Below are positions 1 to 59,182 of a stretch of DNA of 64,000 bases, in pieces (positions within the stretch are counted from its first letter, which is position 1; the number at the start of each line of letters is the position of its first letter). The position numbers and the translations under genes were made by a program. Source of the stretch: Lamellibrachia satsuma. Taxonomy: Eukaryota > Annelida > Polychaeta > Sabellida > Siboglinidae. Below the pieces are notes generated by a model. It did not search any database, was not told the DNA's origin, and saw only the letters and a list, made by a program, of their open reading frames with translations. Location: NCBI GenBank assembly GCA_033239005.1, contig BSQZ01000006.1, forward strand, positions 8,609,162 through 8,673,161. The letters are read 5' to 3'.

Positions 1-54
1 TGAGTACTCCACTGAGAGAGAGAGTATGTAAGTTTCCAGTGTAGTGGCCTGCTA

Positions 55-260
55 CACCTGTGTAGTGGCCTGCTGCATCTGTTTAGTGGCCTGCTACACC
101 TGTGCGGGATGATTATTCCATTTCACGAGTTCTGGGGAAGAATAACACCCTGTGTGATCCGGTTTCGCACAGTGTTGTGTGAAGATGAGGTGTGTGTTTG
201 TCTGAAGCAGCGAGTCACCTTGTAGGATATGCCTCCCGTTTTATTTTCTGCTGGGCCGCA
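55..260 (-). mobile_element. LINE 3' fragment, copy A
   Basis: Shares clear similarity with 58655-58810 (GGCCTGCTACACCTGTG, TTGTGTGAAG and surrounding sequence). In the other copy the minus strand reads like the C-terminal end of a non-LTR reverse transcriptase ORF (RRLNSRLMLIDKMVN, then VNWNNLP). Here a short stretch is repeated three times (TAGTGGCCTGCT). Confidence 0.4.
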
Positions 261-378
261 CGGGATGGCCCGGGAAGGCACTTCTCACAGATGTGTATGT
301 AAGTGATTTAATTATCCGTCTTTTTTATGCTCTCCAGGTCGAGATGAATAAATTAATGTGTACTGACTGGACGAAATA

Positions 379-898
379 GTAGGGTTGACCGGGGCTAGTT
401 GTTATAAATTTCAGTTAAAGTCACGTTTTGTGAAAAATATGTTAGATGCATTATTTCTGTCAACGTATATATTAAATGTATTATTCGTGTTAATAAAACG
501 TACCATACCATTGATATTCCATATTGTAATTAGATATGTGAGGTTTCCCAGGCGTGGTCGACTGTAACAAGTAGCCCCGTAAGCGTAATTGTCTACTTGG
601 CATAAACCCTTATACTATGTAGTAGACATTTTTCATGTTTCATTCACGAAACATAAAAAGTGGTTGTGTGAGATTATATTATGTGGGTACATAAAAACAA
701 GTTTTAGGTGGTTAAAAAATTATTTTTGTCCACATCTCGTTAATGTCGTCTTCTTAACTCCCGATTTTTGGACAGTGTATCTGCTGGTGGACTTCAAAGA
801 AACTGCTTTCGATTGTATCTCCATATGTGTGCTATGTTTTCGTAAAACGCCTCTGTAACAACTTGCCCCTGTATACAACTAGCCCCAGTCTCCCCTAC
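379..898. mobile_element. Non-autonomous DNA element with terminal inverted repeats, about 520 bp
   Basis: The left end GTAGGGTTGACCGGGGCTAG and the right end (reverse complement GTAGGGGAGACTGGGGCTAG) form inverted repeats continuing into AGTTGT. TA sits just outside GGG at both ends, a possible TA target duplication. Internal GTAACAAGTAGCCCC and GTAACAACTTGCCCC are subterminal motif copies. No transposase is visible. Confidence 0.6.
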
Positions 899-899
899 A

Positions 900-1590
900 T
901 ATAAAGTTTTATGACACAAAATAACATGAACAAATAGCTATTTCAGATTTTTGTTTTATTAAATAAATAGAGGACCAACGTACCCCTCCCGTTTGGCGTT
1001 ACTGCATTATATACAGTCAATTCTGCTAAGTAATTCACAAGGGATCACCACTGAACGTTGGTCGGAAGCGCAACACACAAAATCAAACGAGTGGACCAAT
1101 CAAATTCAAACGAGTGGATCAATCGGATTTTTTTCACACTTTTCTTAATATGTTAGCACTATTTCTAAATGTCACATTTCCATTTGTGCGCTTTGAAAAC
1201 AATGGAAGCTCATGTCTATGTCGGCCAATCACGCGTGCTCTGATATGTGCACATTAGATTTATAGTCCGTCTTATTCAATACGACGACAAACCAGAAGCT
1301 GTGTTGAGCTACCACGACGGGCATCTCGATGTTTGCCATCAGGGGCCCGCTTTGTGCTGTATGTTGTTGGTGTAGGCTATACACCAGTAATTGCAAGGTA
1401 GACCATATATAACAGAGTTCTATAATACATAAAATAAATAATAATAAAATAATAATGAAACTAACTTTAACAGAATTATATAATAAGGGAAAAACCGAAT
1501 AAAAACAAAACAAAACCGAATACAGAAAACGATAATGTTTGTACTGGTGTTACCCGTTTTGGGACAATAAGGAAGGGAACAATGGGTAAC
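900..1590. other. No recognisable feature
   Basis: AT-rich single-copy-looking DNA between the inverted-repeat element and the minisatellite. I see no supported gene on either strand. Confidence 0.5.
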
Positions 1591-2222
1591 ATGCGGACAA
1601 TGTACGGCGTGGACACACCAGTACTGTGTACGGTATGAGTGTGGACAATGTACGGCGTGGGCACACCAGTACTGTGCATGGTACGAGTGTGGACAATGTA
1701 CGGCGTGGGCACACCAGTACTGTGCATGGTACGAATGTGGACAATGTACGGCGTGGGCACACCAGTACTGTGCATGGTACGAATGTGGACAATGTACGGC
1801 GTGGGCACACCAGTACTGTGCATGGTACGAGTGTGGACAATGTACGGCGTGGGCACACCAGTACTGTGCATGGTACGAGTGTGGACAATGTACGGCGTGG
1901 GCACACCAGTACTGTGCATGGTACGAATGTGGACAATGTACGGCGTGGGCACACCAGTACTGTGCATGGTACGAATGTGGACAATGTACGGCGTGGGCAC
2001 ACCAGTACTGTGCATGGTATGACTGTGGACAATGTACGGCGTGGGCACACCAGTACTGTGCATGGTATGACTGTGGACAATGTACGGCGTGGGCACACCA
2101 GTACTGTGCATGGTATGACTGTGGACAATGTACGGCGTGGGCACACCAGTACTGTGCATGGTATGACTGTGGACAATGTACGGCGTGGGCACACCAGTAC
2201 TGTGCATGGTATGAGTGTGCAT
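1591..2222. repeat. 48-bp minisatellite, about 13 copies
   Basis: Tandem copies of a 48-bp unit containing GTGGACAATGTACGGCGTGG. The unit is a multiple of three and lacks stops, so several frames stay open across the array on both strands; these are not genes. Copies differ mainly at one spot (TACGAGTG, TACGAATG or TATGACTG), and the variants occur in blocks. Confidence 0.95.
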
Positions 2223-2330
2223 AATTTGCTTCTGAAATGTGTGATGGTGGCGTACTAGTAAACGTGGATGTGAAGGGGCACATTTTGCACTCGTATTTTA
2301 AAGAAACAAACATCGGGCGGTGTTTTGAAA

Positions 2331-2436
2331 CACCCATTAGATATAGTAATTTATACGATAAGGCGTTGTATACAAGCACAGACACCCATTAGATATAGTA
2401 ATTTATACAATAAGGCGGTGTATACAAGCACAGACG
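2331..2436. repeat. Tandem duplication, 52-bp period, two copies
   Basis: CACCCATTAGATATAGTAAT begins at 2331 and again at 2383, and the copies match nearly throughout. It lies just past the 48-bp minisatellite. Confidence 0.9.
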
Positions 2437-2439
2437 TAA

Positions 2440-3690
2440 TGAGATAATTGGAGAATATGATTCCATAGAAAAAAATGTGTCTAATATAAAATGTCAACTT
2501 TATGACAAATCTTGCTCAAGGGGACCGATTTGCACGTTGTTCCCCTATTGTACTGCGGTTTTGTCAGTAGTGCCGGATTAACCATGGTACAAGTGGTACA
2601 CTCGTATCAGGCCCCCCACAAAAAGGCCCCCCACGACATCAATCATAATTCACCTGATTCGCTGCTTATACTCTGTCGTCACTTCTCTTGAATTGGACTA
2701 CGACCTCTGTTCAACTTATTTGTTATAATCATGAATATGACACTGCATATCACTTATATCTGACTTTGATGTAAATAAGAACTTCGCACAACATTACTCG
2801 CTCAATTTCCTATAAAAGAAACAAAGGGATTGTAGTCAATGGAAGGTCAGGATACGTTAACCATACGATGATTTTAACACCTATGTTATAACGGACAATA
2901 CATTAAAGTAAAAATCCAACCATTTTAAAGTCACGGTTTTACCCCATAGAGTAAATCATTTATATATTATCAGTAACCATTTGTGACAGCATCTCACATT
3001 ACCTCCTTATTCTATCATTAACTAGGCATTAATTAAGACCTCAGTTTGAGATGCACCGCACACAGCAAACCATTCGGCCAGCTTCGGGTGTTTCCGGTCA
3101 CTCACAGCTGTTGAAGCACAAAATGTTTGTGCTTCGGTAGTGTTCCCCGTGCCCCAGCCTAGCTACGGGCTACTACGTACTGCTACTACGCCGTTGTTGG
3201 CTAAATTCAGAAGCTCATATCGTTGCCTATTATTGAAGTAAGCAGTCTGCAGGACGTTGACATCCAGCACTACTGGCTAGAAACCTTCGTGATGCACTGC
3301 ACCTCAGCCGCAGGGTCGATTTCTCGGCAACACATACATTCTTCTTCTGTGTCCAGTGATTGACACTGACCACACTGACACCTTCAAAGAAATCATTGTT
3401 TGCTGTCAAATTGGGCTTGTCAAATCATGTCGTAAGTTCACTGGCGGATAAATGCAGCATAAGTGGCAACAGAAAACAATTGCAGCTTGTCATTTATGAT
3501 TATGCAGTGCATTCCAAAAGGTATTACTATAAACTAGCTTACTGAATGAATATAAACAAATGTAAAAAGTTCGGGATAGTCAGACGAAAGTAAAAAAAAA
3601 CCCGACAGCACTGCGTTGCCATGGAATTGGGCGATTCATTAAGTTAAAGGCTACTGCACGTGTCTTTTTTATTCATTACAACTAACATAC
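2440..3690. other. No recognisable gene
   Basis: No supported coding region. A short tract near 2570-2640 (GCCGGATTAACC followed by a GGCCCCCC-rich stretch) looks like the end of a small non-autonomous element, but no partner end was found. Confidence 0.4.
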
Positions 3691-3699
3691 GTAATTTAC

Positions 3700-3959
3700 A
3701 TTATGCTAATGGAATGGTTGAAATTTGTACCAGTCAGTGTTGCCCAGTCGTTTGGGACCAGTGGCTCCGCAGAGTCGGTGACGGTCGGCTCGAACCGATA
3801 CCCATCTACCGCGCGTATATCTGGCGCGACGGATCCCGGTAACGGTTTGTAATCCGAATCATCCAAGTCAACTGACATGTCGCTACTCATGTCACTGGCG
3901 TTGTCATCATTAAAACTTTCTAAATCAACGTTGGTCTCATCAAATTCTGTGTCTGCCAT
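3700..3959 (-). pseudogene. Frameshifted fragment with YRFEP and RLGNTDW motifs
   Basis: From ATG at 3959 the frame reads MADTEFDETNVDLES, an acidic Ser/Asp-rich stretch, then VDGYRFEPTVTDSAEP. The next expected motif, KRLGNTDWYKFQPF, is present in a different frame and soon ends in a stop. From memory, a YRFEP then RLGNTDW arrangement occurs in a family of invertebrate proteins of uncertain function, some carrying a domain like the P2X7 intracellular one. The frame change and lack of downstream sequence make this a relic or a lone first exon. Confidence 0.4.
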
Positions 3960-4164
3960 TTCGCCAGCTTTCGAACAGGCCTTCGTTGTCTGCGATGCAG
4001 TGTAGCGAAAAGGTGCCCGCTGCTACGTCATAGGTCAAAGGTTACCCGAGGAACATTCTCGCAGCCGGGCAAAGTCCATTGCTGGGGCGGGTTACAAATT
4101 AATCGCTGTTCTCTGTTAATTAGTCGGGTTTGGTGGGTGGGGCTTTTACTTTAACTAACTTCAA

Positions 4165-6405
4165 ACCATGACAAGATTTAACAAGATTTAACAATATTTG
4201 CCATCCAAGCCAAAGGCCCAGATGGCAAGTGGACAAGGAAGCCATTGGCTTATCGAGAGTCCAACAATGTTCACCTACTTATAACCCGCCCTCCTGATAT
4301 ATGTGTCAACCTTGTTTTTAAACATATTCACGCTGCTAGCAGTTACACAATCTGTAGACAGTTTGTTCCATTAATTTATTGTCCTCTGTGAGAACGAGTG
4401 CTTCCTGATGTCCAATCTACATTGATCCTTTACTAATTTTACCTCATGTCCTCTAGTTCTGCTATCCTTCTTGAGTGAGAAAAACATATTTCTATCAATA
4501 TTTTCATACCCATTCAATATCTTAAAAACTTCAATCTGATCTCCTCTTAACCTCCTTGTCTCTAGAGTTGTTAAACCACATTCTTTCAGGCGTTCTTCAT
4601 AACTAAGGTCTCTAAGTTCTGGAATCATTTTAGTTGCTCTCCTTTGTATGCGTTCAAGCGTATCTGTATCCTTCTTACGATATGGTCTCCATGCTTGTAT
4701 ACAGTATTCTAAATGAGCTCTAACTATTGCTTTATAAAGAGGTATAATTAACTTTTTTCCCTTGTATGTTATGTTTCTTCTAATCAATCCAAGAATTTGA
4801 TTACCCTTTGAAGCTGCAATACCACCCTGCTCTGAAACTTTCATATCAGCGCTTATTGTAACTCCTAAGTCCTTTTCTTTTACAGTAGTACCAAGAACAG
4901 TAGCTCCCATTTTATAGTTTACATTCAAGTTCCCATGTCCTGTATGTAGGCATTTAAATTTCCCAAAATTGAACAGCATCTGCCATTTCTCAGACCATTT
5001 CACTAATCTGTCTAGATCGTTTTGTAAATGTTGTTTATCACCATCAGTATTAACCTTTCTAAACAGTTTTGTGTCGTCCGCAAATTTCAGTACGTTACTT
5101 GTTATACTCTCGTCCAAGTCATTGATATAAATTAAGAATAATATAGGTCCTAATACTGATCCTTGAGGTACCCCACTCAAAACCGATTTCCAATTTGAAA
5201 CTTCGCCATCTACTACAACTCGTTGTCTTCTGTCAGTCAGCCATTGTTCTATCCAGTCAGTTATGCTATCCCCGATACCATGGGCTTTTAATTTAAGTAG
5301 CAATCTTTGATGCGGCACTTTGTCAAAAGCTTTCTGAAAATCTAAGTAGATAATATCTACTGGCGATCCCTCGTCTATCCACTTAGTGATTTCTTCCAAA
5401 AAACATAACATATTTGTTAAGCATGACCTCGCTTTAAGGAATCCATGTTGAGATGAATTTAATAATTTATGTTTAACGAGGAAGTCCACCATATGGTCTT
5501 TAATTAACCTTTCTAATAATTTACAAATCACTGACGTTAAACTCACTGGTCTGTAATTCTCTGACTTATTTCTCGAACCCTTTTTAAATAATGGTATGAT
5601 GTTTGCTTCTTTCCATTCAAACGGAACAACTCCCTCTTTTAATGACAAGTTGAATACTCTTGCAAGTGGTATACTGATTTGATCTACTGTTTCCATTAGT
5701 AATTTTGGAGGAATCCCATCCACTCCCGGTGATTTGTTATCCCTCATTGCCTTTATTTTCCTAGCTACCAATTCTGGAGTTACAACTAACGGTCCTAAAT
5801 AGTAAGATTTAGCCCCCTGAAATTTAGCATCAGCAACTGGTAATGAACTAATATCTTCTTTTGTAAACACTGAACTGAAATAACCATTTAGGTCTTCCGC
5901 CATTAAAAACCCCTGTGATATTATATTTCCAGCACTGTCTTCTAGAGGTCCAACCTTGTCTTGTACGTTTTGTTTACTCCTGACATATGCATAAAAACTC
6001 TTGCTCTCAGTTCTTATGTTACATGCCAGTTTTTGCTCATAGCTTCTTTTAGATTGTCTGATTTCAGTTGTAGCTGCATTAAGTGCCTCTTTGTATTTTG
6101 CATAGTCTTCTTCCTTTCTGGTACGCCTATAAACCCTCCACATAGTTTGTTTTAGCATTATTTTTCTAATTGCCTCTTTTGACAAGTGTTTCTTTCTACA
6201 CCGTTTTCCTTGTTTTCGGAAGGGAACAAATTTATCAATGATACTCTCAATTTCATATTTTAGAATATTCCAACATTCAATTGCAGTCTTATTCATCAGC
6301 ATGTTATTCCAATCTAGCTGTGCTAAGTATTTTCTCATATCTTTGTAGTTACCTTTGTGGAAGTTTCTCTTGACAGTGGGACTGTTTGGTTTGTCTGGTT
6401 GAAGT
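4165..6405 (-). mobile_element. 5'-truncated CR1-like non-LTR retrotransposon
   Basis: The element contains the intact C-terminal two thirds of ORF2 and about 200 nt of 3' UTR. It ends at its lower-coordinate side in a short tandem tail (AACAAGATTT repeated, on the plus strand). No endonuclease domain is found upstream of about 6405, where an in-frame stop appears: the usual 5' truncation of LINE insertions. Shorter relatives lie at 54640-55200 and 29440-29490. Confidence 0.85.
4371..6338 (-). CDS. LINE ORF2 fragment: reverse transcriptase, CR1-like
   Basis: A 655-codon open frame without stops. From the first Met: a basic linker (residues 1-130); the reverse-transcriptase core with SPGVDGIPPKLL (203-214), NYRPVSLTSV (261-270), KARSCLTNML (302-311), catalytic motif A YLDFQKAFDKVP (331-342), GVPQGSVLGP (389-398) and the catalytic FADD (419-422); then the C-terminal thumb region ending in WRPYRKKD and [12 protein letters not shown]. 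Homologous sequence continues about 20 codons upstream of this Met. It would copy LINE RNA at the nick site, but without its endonuclease and 5' end this copy is not autonomous. The intact frame suggests fairly recent insertion. Confidence 0.9.
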   Translation of the reverse strand: MRKYLAQLDWNNMLMNKTAIECWNILKYEIESIIDKFVPFRKQGKRCRKKHLSKEAIRKIMLKQTMWRVYRRTRKEEDYAKYKEALNAATTEIRQSKRSYEQKLACNIRTESKSFYAYVRSKQNVQDKVGPLEDSAGNIISQGFLMAEDLNGYFSSVFTKEDISSLPVADAKFQGAKSYYLGPLVVTPELVARKIKAMRDNKSPGVDGIPPKLLMETVDQISIPLARVFNLSLKEGVVPFEWKEANIIPLFKKGSRNKSENYRPVSLTSVICKLLERLIKDHMVDFLVKHKLLNSSQHGFLKARSCLTNMLCFLEEITKWIDEGSPVDIIYLDFQKAFDKVPHQRLLLKLKAHGIGDSITDWIEQWLTDRRQRVVVDGEVSNWKSVLSGVPQGSVLGPILFLIYINDLDESITSNVLKFADDTKLFRKVNTDGDKQHLQNDLDRLVKWSEKWQMLFNFGKFKCLHTGHGNLNVNYKMGATVLGTTVKEKDLGVTISADMKVSEQGGIAASKGNQILGLIRRNITYKGKKLIIPLYKAIVRAHLEYCIQAWRPYRKKDTDTLERIQRRATKMIPELRDLSYEERLKECGLTTLETRRLRGDQIEVFKILNGYENIDRNMFFSLKKDSRTRGHEVKLVKDQCRLDIRKHSFSQRTIN

Positions 6406-6409
6406 GAAT

Positions 6410-7160
6410 AGAGTCAATCCAATAGTTGTCTTAATTAGTGTGTTAATGAATGTTGTGATAAATTAAGCTGGTGTGAAATTCGTCTCCGTGACTGCATTTC
6501 AGAAATTACGTTGTTGTGTTCCAGATGAGTGGATATTCGTTTGTAGCACCATTTACAAAGAATGCAGTTGTAAGTCTAACACACTAACTGCAACGAGAGA
6601 ATTCAAACAATTAGTACGTAAGCGTAAACCTGACTATGACAGAAAGTAAATAAATTCAACTGTGTAAAAGGAGTACTATTTTTTGCTGGTTTATGATTTT
6701 TCACAACCTTGTACGGAATCAAGGGCGCACGTATTTTGACTCTCCTTAAAATATCAATAAAATCTTTATTGGAAGGATAATTCTTCTATTTTGACACACG
6801 TTAAAACAATATCTCTAAGATAAGATATGGAGAACATCACCATGGGAGAAAATCACAATGATCACGGCGCTTGTTATTCACAAAAGCAGGACATCTTGGT
6901 AAAGGACACTTTGTCCATGAACAGTTGGACCACAGACATTTTGGCAATAGGACATTTTAACAAAATAATCAAATAATAAATCACATCAATTCTCACTCTG
7001 TTTCACGATGTAAAAAAGTCGCATACATTAACATTTCACTAAAATTATTAACAATTATCAATAGACTCACGTTTCGAAATAGTATTTTAAGGAGGTACCT
7101 ATAATGTAATAACATATTTTTTCTGATTATTATGAATTGTTTTACCACAACATCATATGG
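6410..7160. other. No recognisable feature
   Basis: AT-rich DNA with no supported coding region on either strand. Confidence 0.5.
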
Positions 7161-7770
7161 CTAAACTGCCCTATTGCCAAAATCTAGTTCTATTTTGAAC
7201 TTGTGCGATCGTGTCGAACACCTCCAAACCACCATTCCATGGTACAGTTGTTGGAAGACTCCAGGCGCCAGTGCATCACCACAACGAACATCGAATAACT
7301 CGAATAACTGCTCCCTGGTGATGAAAATAATGTTCAGTGTTTTGCGGGCGCCTGCTCGTCCAAGGGTAGGACGTGGCCGAAGAGCCGCCATCGCATGTCC
7401 ATCACATATGTACTTATTTGACGGCACCGACACCGTTCATACAAATTCACGCTACATCCTCTGTGGCCAGTGAATCCCGATGAGTGAGCGGCGCTGCTTC
7501 CGATGGAAGGCATCTAGTTTTCCGTTTCCCACCCCGTCAGGCCCCGCGCACCCTCGTTGCACAGTTAACGCTGGACGCACAAATGCGTTATTTAAACGCA
7601 GTCGTAGTTACTCGCTGACGTGTTGTCTTCGCGAATGGCTTTACACATCTCTGGCCTGTTCGTCCAGAAATGACGACGCCTTTTCCAGAGATCTCTTGCG
7701 CATTTTGTGCAGAATCTTACTGCGTTTTTTCCGTAAATCCTCGCGTGTCATCTCGTCCTTCGATTGAACC
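7161..7770 (-). other. Region of moderate GC with short unexplained open frames
   Basis: The minus strand carries a 90-codon open frame (ending at 7161, containing NIIFITREQLFELFDVRCG) and, upstream, fragments such as MTREDLRKKRSKILHKMRKR and RRSLIGIHWPQRM. The latter is vaguely like a LINE C terminus. Stops separate the pieces. I do not recognise a family; a decayed element is the most cautious reading. Confidence 0.25.
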
Positions 7771-10516
7771 CCATAGAAACAAATCAAGCTGAAAGAAATG
7801 CTACCTACTCTATCCCAATCAAAATGTTACGGACACTACAACAGTTTGTGGAGATATATTTTCCATAAAACAAACAATTTCACGTGCATGAAATAGTTGT
7901 TTTAATGCAATAGTAACTTGTATGTGAAGATAACATTATTTAGGAAGCAATACTAGAATGTTAGATTATGTTTTGGGAATAAGGGATACTGTTTACTTGT
8001 TTATCAAAGATAAAAATGTGTACACTGATGCTTCCAAGCACTATTTATTCCAAAGTTAATTATGTCATAACGACGCATGAACAACACGAACTCCCTACGA
8101 AGAAATAAAGCCGAAAGAAATGCAACAAAAATGTTGCGGACACTACAACAACTTCTAATGACGTGGGAACAGTAATAGGTACATCAAACATAAAATACTT
8201 TGCATACTTTTTTATAGTATATTTATTTGTATTATAATTATCATAGTATTATAATAATGTTTTCATATTAACATAAACTAATAGAATTATTTGTATATCA
8301 ACTATAGTCCATGAGGTTCTCAAATGACAAATGTGAGATATTTGCATCTGATTATTGACTGTTTATAATGTTTTTGAATGTCATTATTTAACCACCATGA
8401 AACATATACATAACTATTTTAATAAATGTAAGTCAAATTTGTTGCCAAACAGGTCATAAATGTTTATAATTTTTATTGGGGTACGACGGTTATGTGGATA
8501 TAGTTTCGCATGGGTCATGGTACACGGGTACAAAGGATTTTTATGATATATGATTAACATTCCTCACAATATGATTCTTATCAGAACTAAATTGTTACGG
8601 ACCCTACATGATTTTCCGCACACTTTTTTCCGGCTGACCTAACAATTCCGAACAAAGTGTTAGTGGCAAGGATAGTCATTTAACGTTGTTAAATTGGTAC
8701 GCCAGTGGCCTGGCCTGGTTAGCATTGTATTCGTGAACACCCTAGGTTGAAATTACACATAGGAAGCACTGATTAAAAGTATATACCCAAATCCAACAAA
8801 AAGTAGAATGTAGATATGTCGTGGTAGTACGGACATAGCTTAACGAACGCTGTGTGTAATTTGATGCTGTAACTTGCAAGAGAAAGGTAACATATATATT
8901 TCATAAAATATATTAATTTGCCACAAGAAAACACTAATCTTAAATTTTAAATAAGTAATGAAAATTAGCCTTGTTTAATAAGCTTTACAAACGCATTACG
9001 CTGAAAATAAAGTAAATTTTAGTAGTTGTTGGCTCCCTGTGAATTCGTACATGAAATACATTTTTCATGGACATTGTAAAATAACATAATGTTGAACAAT
9101 CACAAATTAGACATGTTTTGCACAAACCGTATATCTGGAACTTGTGCATAACAATACTAAACCAAAAATGAGACGCTGATCTTGACTCTGATTGTGTTGA
9201 GCATACTAAAGTGTGAAAGTCACGTTAAGTTCTCAAAATCTATTCTCGTCCCGCTTCAGGATGGAGGCTTGTACTGGCACCTACCAATATCACATGCACA
9301 CTTCTTAAAACAACTTAAGCTTAACATATTTTGTCAACCATCAGTACCATTTTAAGTAAAGGAATTATTTTGCATTACTTATACTTATATTTTCTTAAGT
9401 TGTATTGTTGATGAAATATACACACATTCTGAAGATGACTCGTATAAAATGTGAACACAACATATTTGTGCATGGAATAATATAAATAACATGTAATTTA
9501 GTTAATTAATCGTTCCGACAGATATGACACGGTTGAGAGGCAACATTCATTATGTTTGAACGTCTGAAACGTTCAGAGCAAACACGACTTTTACTGCTGA
9601 CTGTCTAAATTATTACACCGACAATGGAAAACACAATACTTACTGAAATGAGTTTGCCAAATAGAAGTGTTGGTGAGTACTCAAGGAAAGGTAAATATGT
9701 GTATCATCTGCATATAAGTAGTGGTCCAAGTTATGTGTTTGAATAACTGAGCTGAGTGGAGTAGTGTAAAGAGTAAAAAGAAATGGTCCAACGTTGGTGA
9801 CATGCAGTTAATTATTCTAAGAGATTTGACAAACAAACGTCAACTACATTGTATTGACAAGTTTGAAGAGCTTCTATCTAATGTTGGACGCATGATGCCA
9901 CTTTGTCAGCGTCGGCGGCCAGAAGATATATTTTATATGTTAGCAACGAGTGATGGTTGTTTATTCCAGTCGAGTACAGTGTCTGGGGAAAATAATACTT
10001 ATAACAATCCTTGCCGTAGCATTTGTAACATTACGTCGTTCTGGACAACTGCTAATCTGTTTGCCCGGCACTCTGAAACGTCTTGACAATCTACAGCTAG
10101 GAAACGGTTTCCCCAACACGTCGCTTTGTACACATCTCGAAGCTGTCATGGCTGCAACACCCGCTATAACTGATACCCAGTCACTCACGGTTATAACAAT
10201 TCTTCAATAATATATGGTTCCTAAAAATGAAAAGACAGATGGTCCTATATATGCGCACATGTCTACATTATGTATTCTCCAGAAGGTGCTAACTTTAACC
10301 TAACTGTTAGAGCTATGATAATGCCATAACTTTACCCACTCCGAATAATAAAGTGTTTCATTAATACATACCAACTACATTCTAATATGGTTGCAGACTG
10401 CATACAACTACACGACATAGGTGGTACTCTCTCTCTCACCAGTTCATGTACTGTCGGAATATAATAGCATCGTTTTGGATAACACGCTTCATATATTGCA
10501 TATTCGTCTTCATCAA
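7771..10516. other. No supported gene
   Basis: About 2.7 kb of AT-rich DNA. A plus-strand open frame near 9802-10086 has no recognised motif and is short. Nothing else supported. Confidence 0.4.
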
Positions 10517-11431
10517 TGGGGAGACCGGAGCGAGTTGTAACACGGGTAAGTTGTAACAGAAATACTACATACATGACTACTAATGCAAATTATTTCGCAA
10601 GGTAGCCGTATGTCCTTCGATAGTTTTAAGCATGTCACGTGTGAAATCACGTGGATTCGTTGAAAAAGTAAAACAACGGCGCCATTTTAAAGAAAACAAA
10701 ACGGTAATTTGCTAATCTGTCGCTAGTCTACTAGCTAACGGTTTGTGTGCGCATGACTTATCATATGTTATTCTTCCTTTGGTAGTTATAGTCTTGAATA
10801 TATGCTTTTGCTGTTACGTAGACCGTTAAGCAGCGTTTTAAGTATATTGTGATTGCACTAAAACATACTGACATTTTGTTGTGAATGAGATGGTGTTGGG
10901 GCAAGTTGTAACATTTCCCCAGATAAATTGTAACACTGTGGTATCAACATGTCACTCGGGGAACCAAAGTGTCAGGAAAGTGCCATCCATTGTAGCTAGG
11001 GTGACCATTAATAATGTTTTGTAATTAATACGATTCTGTTCATTATAGTGTTTGCACGGTTTTTCAATAGTTATACCCATTACTTTTTCTATATGTATTT
11101 AGGTAGAGCGAATTCAATCGTATACGCTATATGGTGTTTTATATATCTGTATGTTACATTTTGCCGCAATGGTAATACACATACGTTAAAAACTTGGCTC
11201 GCAGGCTGTTACGACTTGCCTAGCATCGGGTAAATTGTAACACTTTAGGAGACCTCATGAAACGTATCATTACGCAAATAAGCTTTGCATTAAACATGTA
11301 TTGGTGCACTTGTTATCTGTGTGGGAGATCTTTGCGGTTTAGGTGGCATTAAAAGGTTTCGTTCGATTACCAATTCGAGCCGCAATCCTGAAATATGCTG
11401 TGTGTTTTATAGCTATCCCCGGTCTCCCGTA
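10517..11431. mobile_element. Second inverted-repeat DNA element, about 915 bp
   Basis: The left end TGGGGAGACCGGAGCGAGTT and the right end (reverse complement ACGGGAGACCGGGGATAGCT) are inverted and resemble the element at 379-898. Inside, TAAGTTGTAACA, GGGGCAAGTTGTAACA and TAAATTGTAACACT recur. No transposase frame is visible. It lies just beyond the presumed 3' UTR of the CUB gene. Confidence 0.5.
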
Positions 11432-11459
11432 CAATTACTCTAGATCTTCATACCATATT

Positions 11460-11465
11460 TTTAAT
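11460..11465 (-). promoter_or_regulatory. Possible polyadenylation signal ATTAAA
   Basis: ATTAAA on the minus strand about 200 nt after the stop at 11666. It is a common variant signal; the assignment is tentative because the region is AT-rich and the motif is short. Confidence 0.3.
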
Positions 11466-11665
11466 CTACAACAGCAACCATTCGATTAAGTCCACATTGA
11501 TATATTCGTTCCACTATTCGTTTTTCGTGCTATATAATTCCACTAATACAAATAATTACCTTTTACATATAAACTATATAAGCCGATATAATTTCACTGC
11601 GTTTTCCGGATCCATATGAGTCGCGCTGCGTCAGAAGATAAGGTTTGGCAGCAGTCGACCTCACT

Positions 11666-59182
<47,517 letters not shown>

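Noticed and set aside
1420..2385. Long repetitive open frames on both strands
   Set aside because: They follow from the stop-free 48-bp repeat unit, whose length is a multiple of three.
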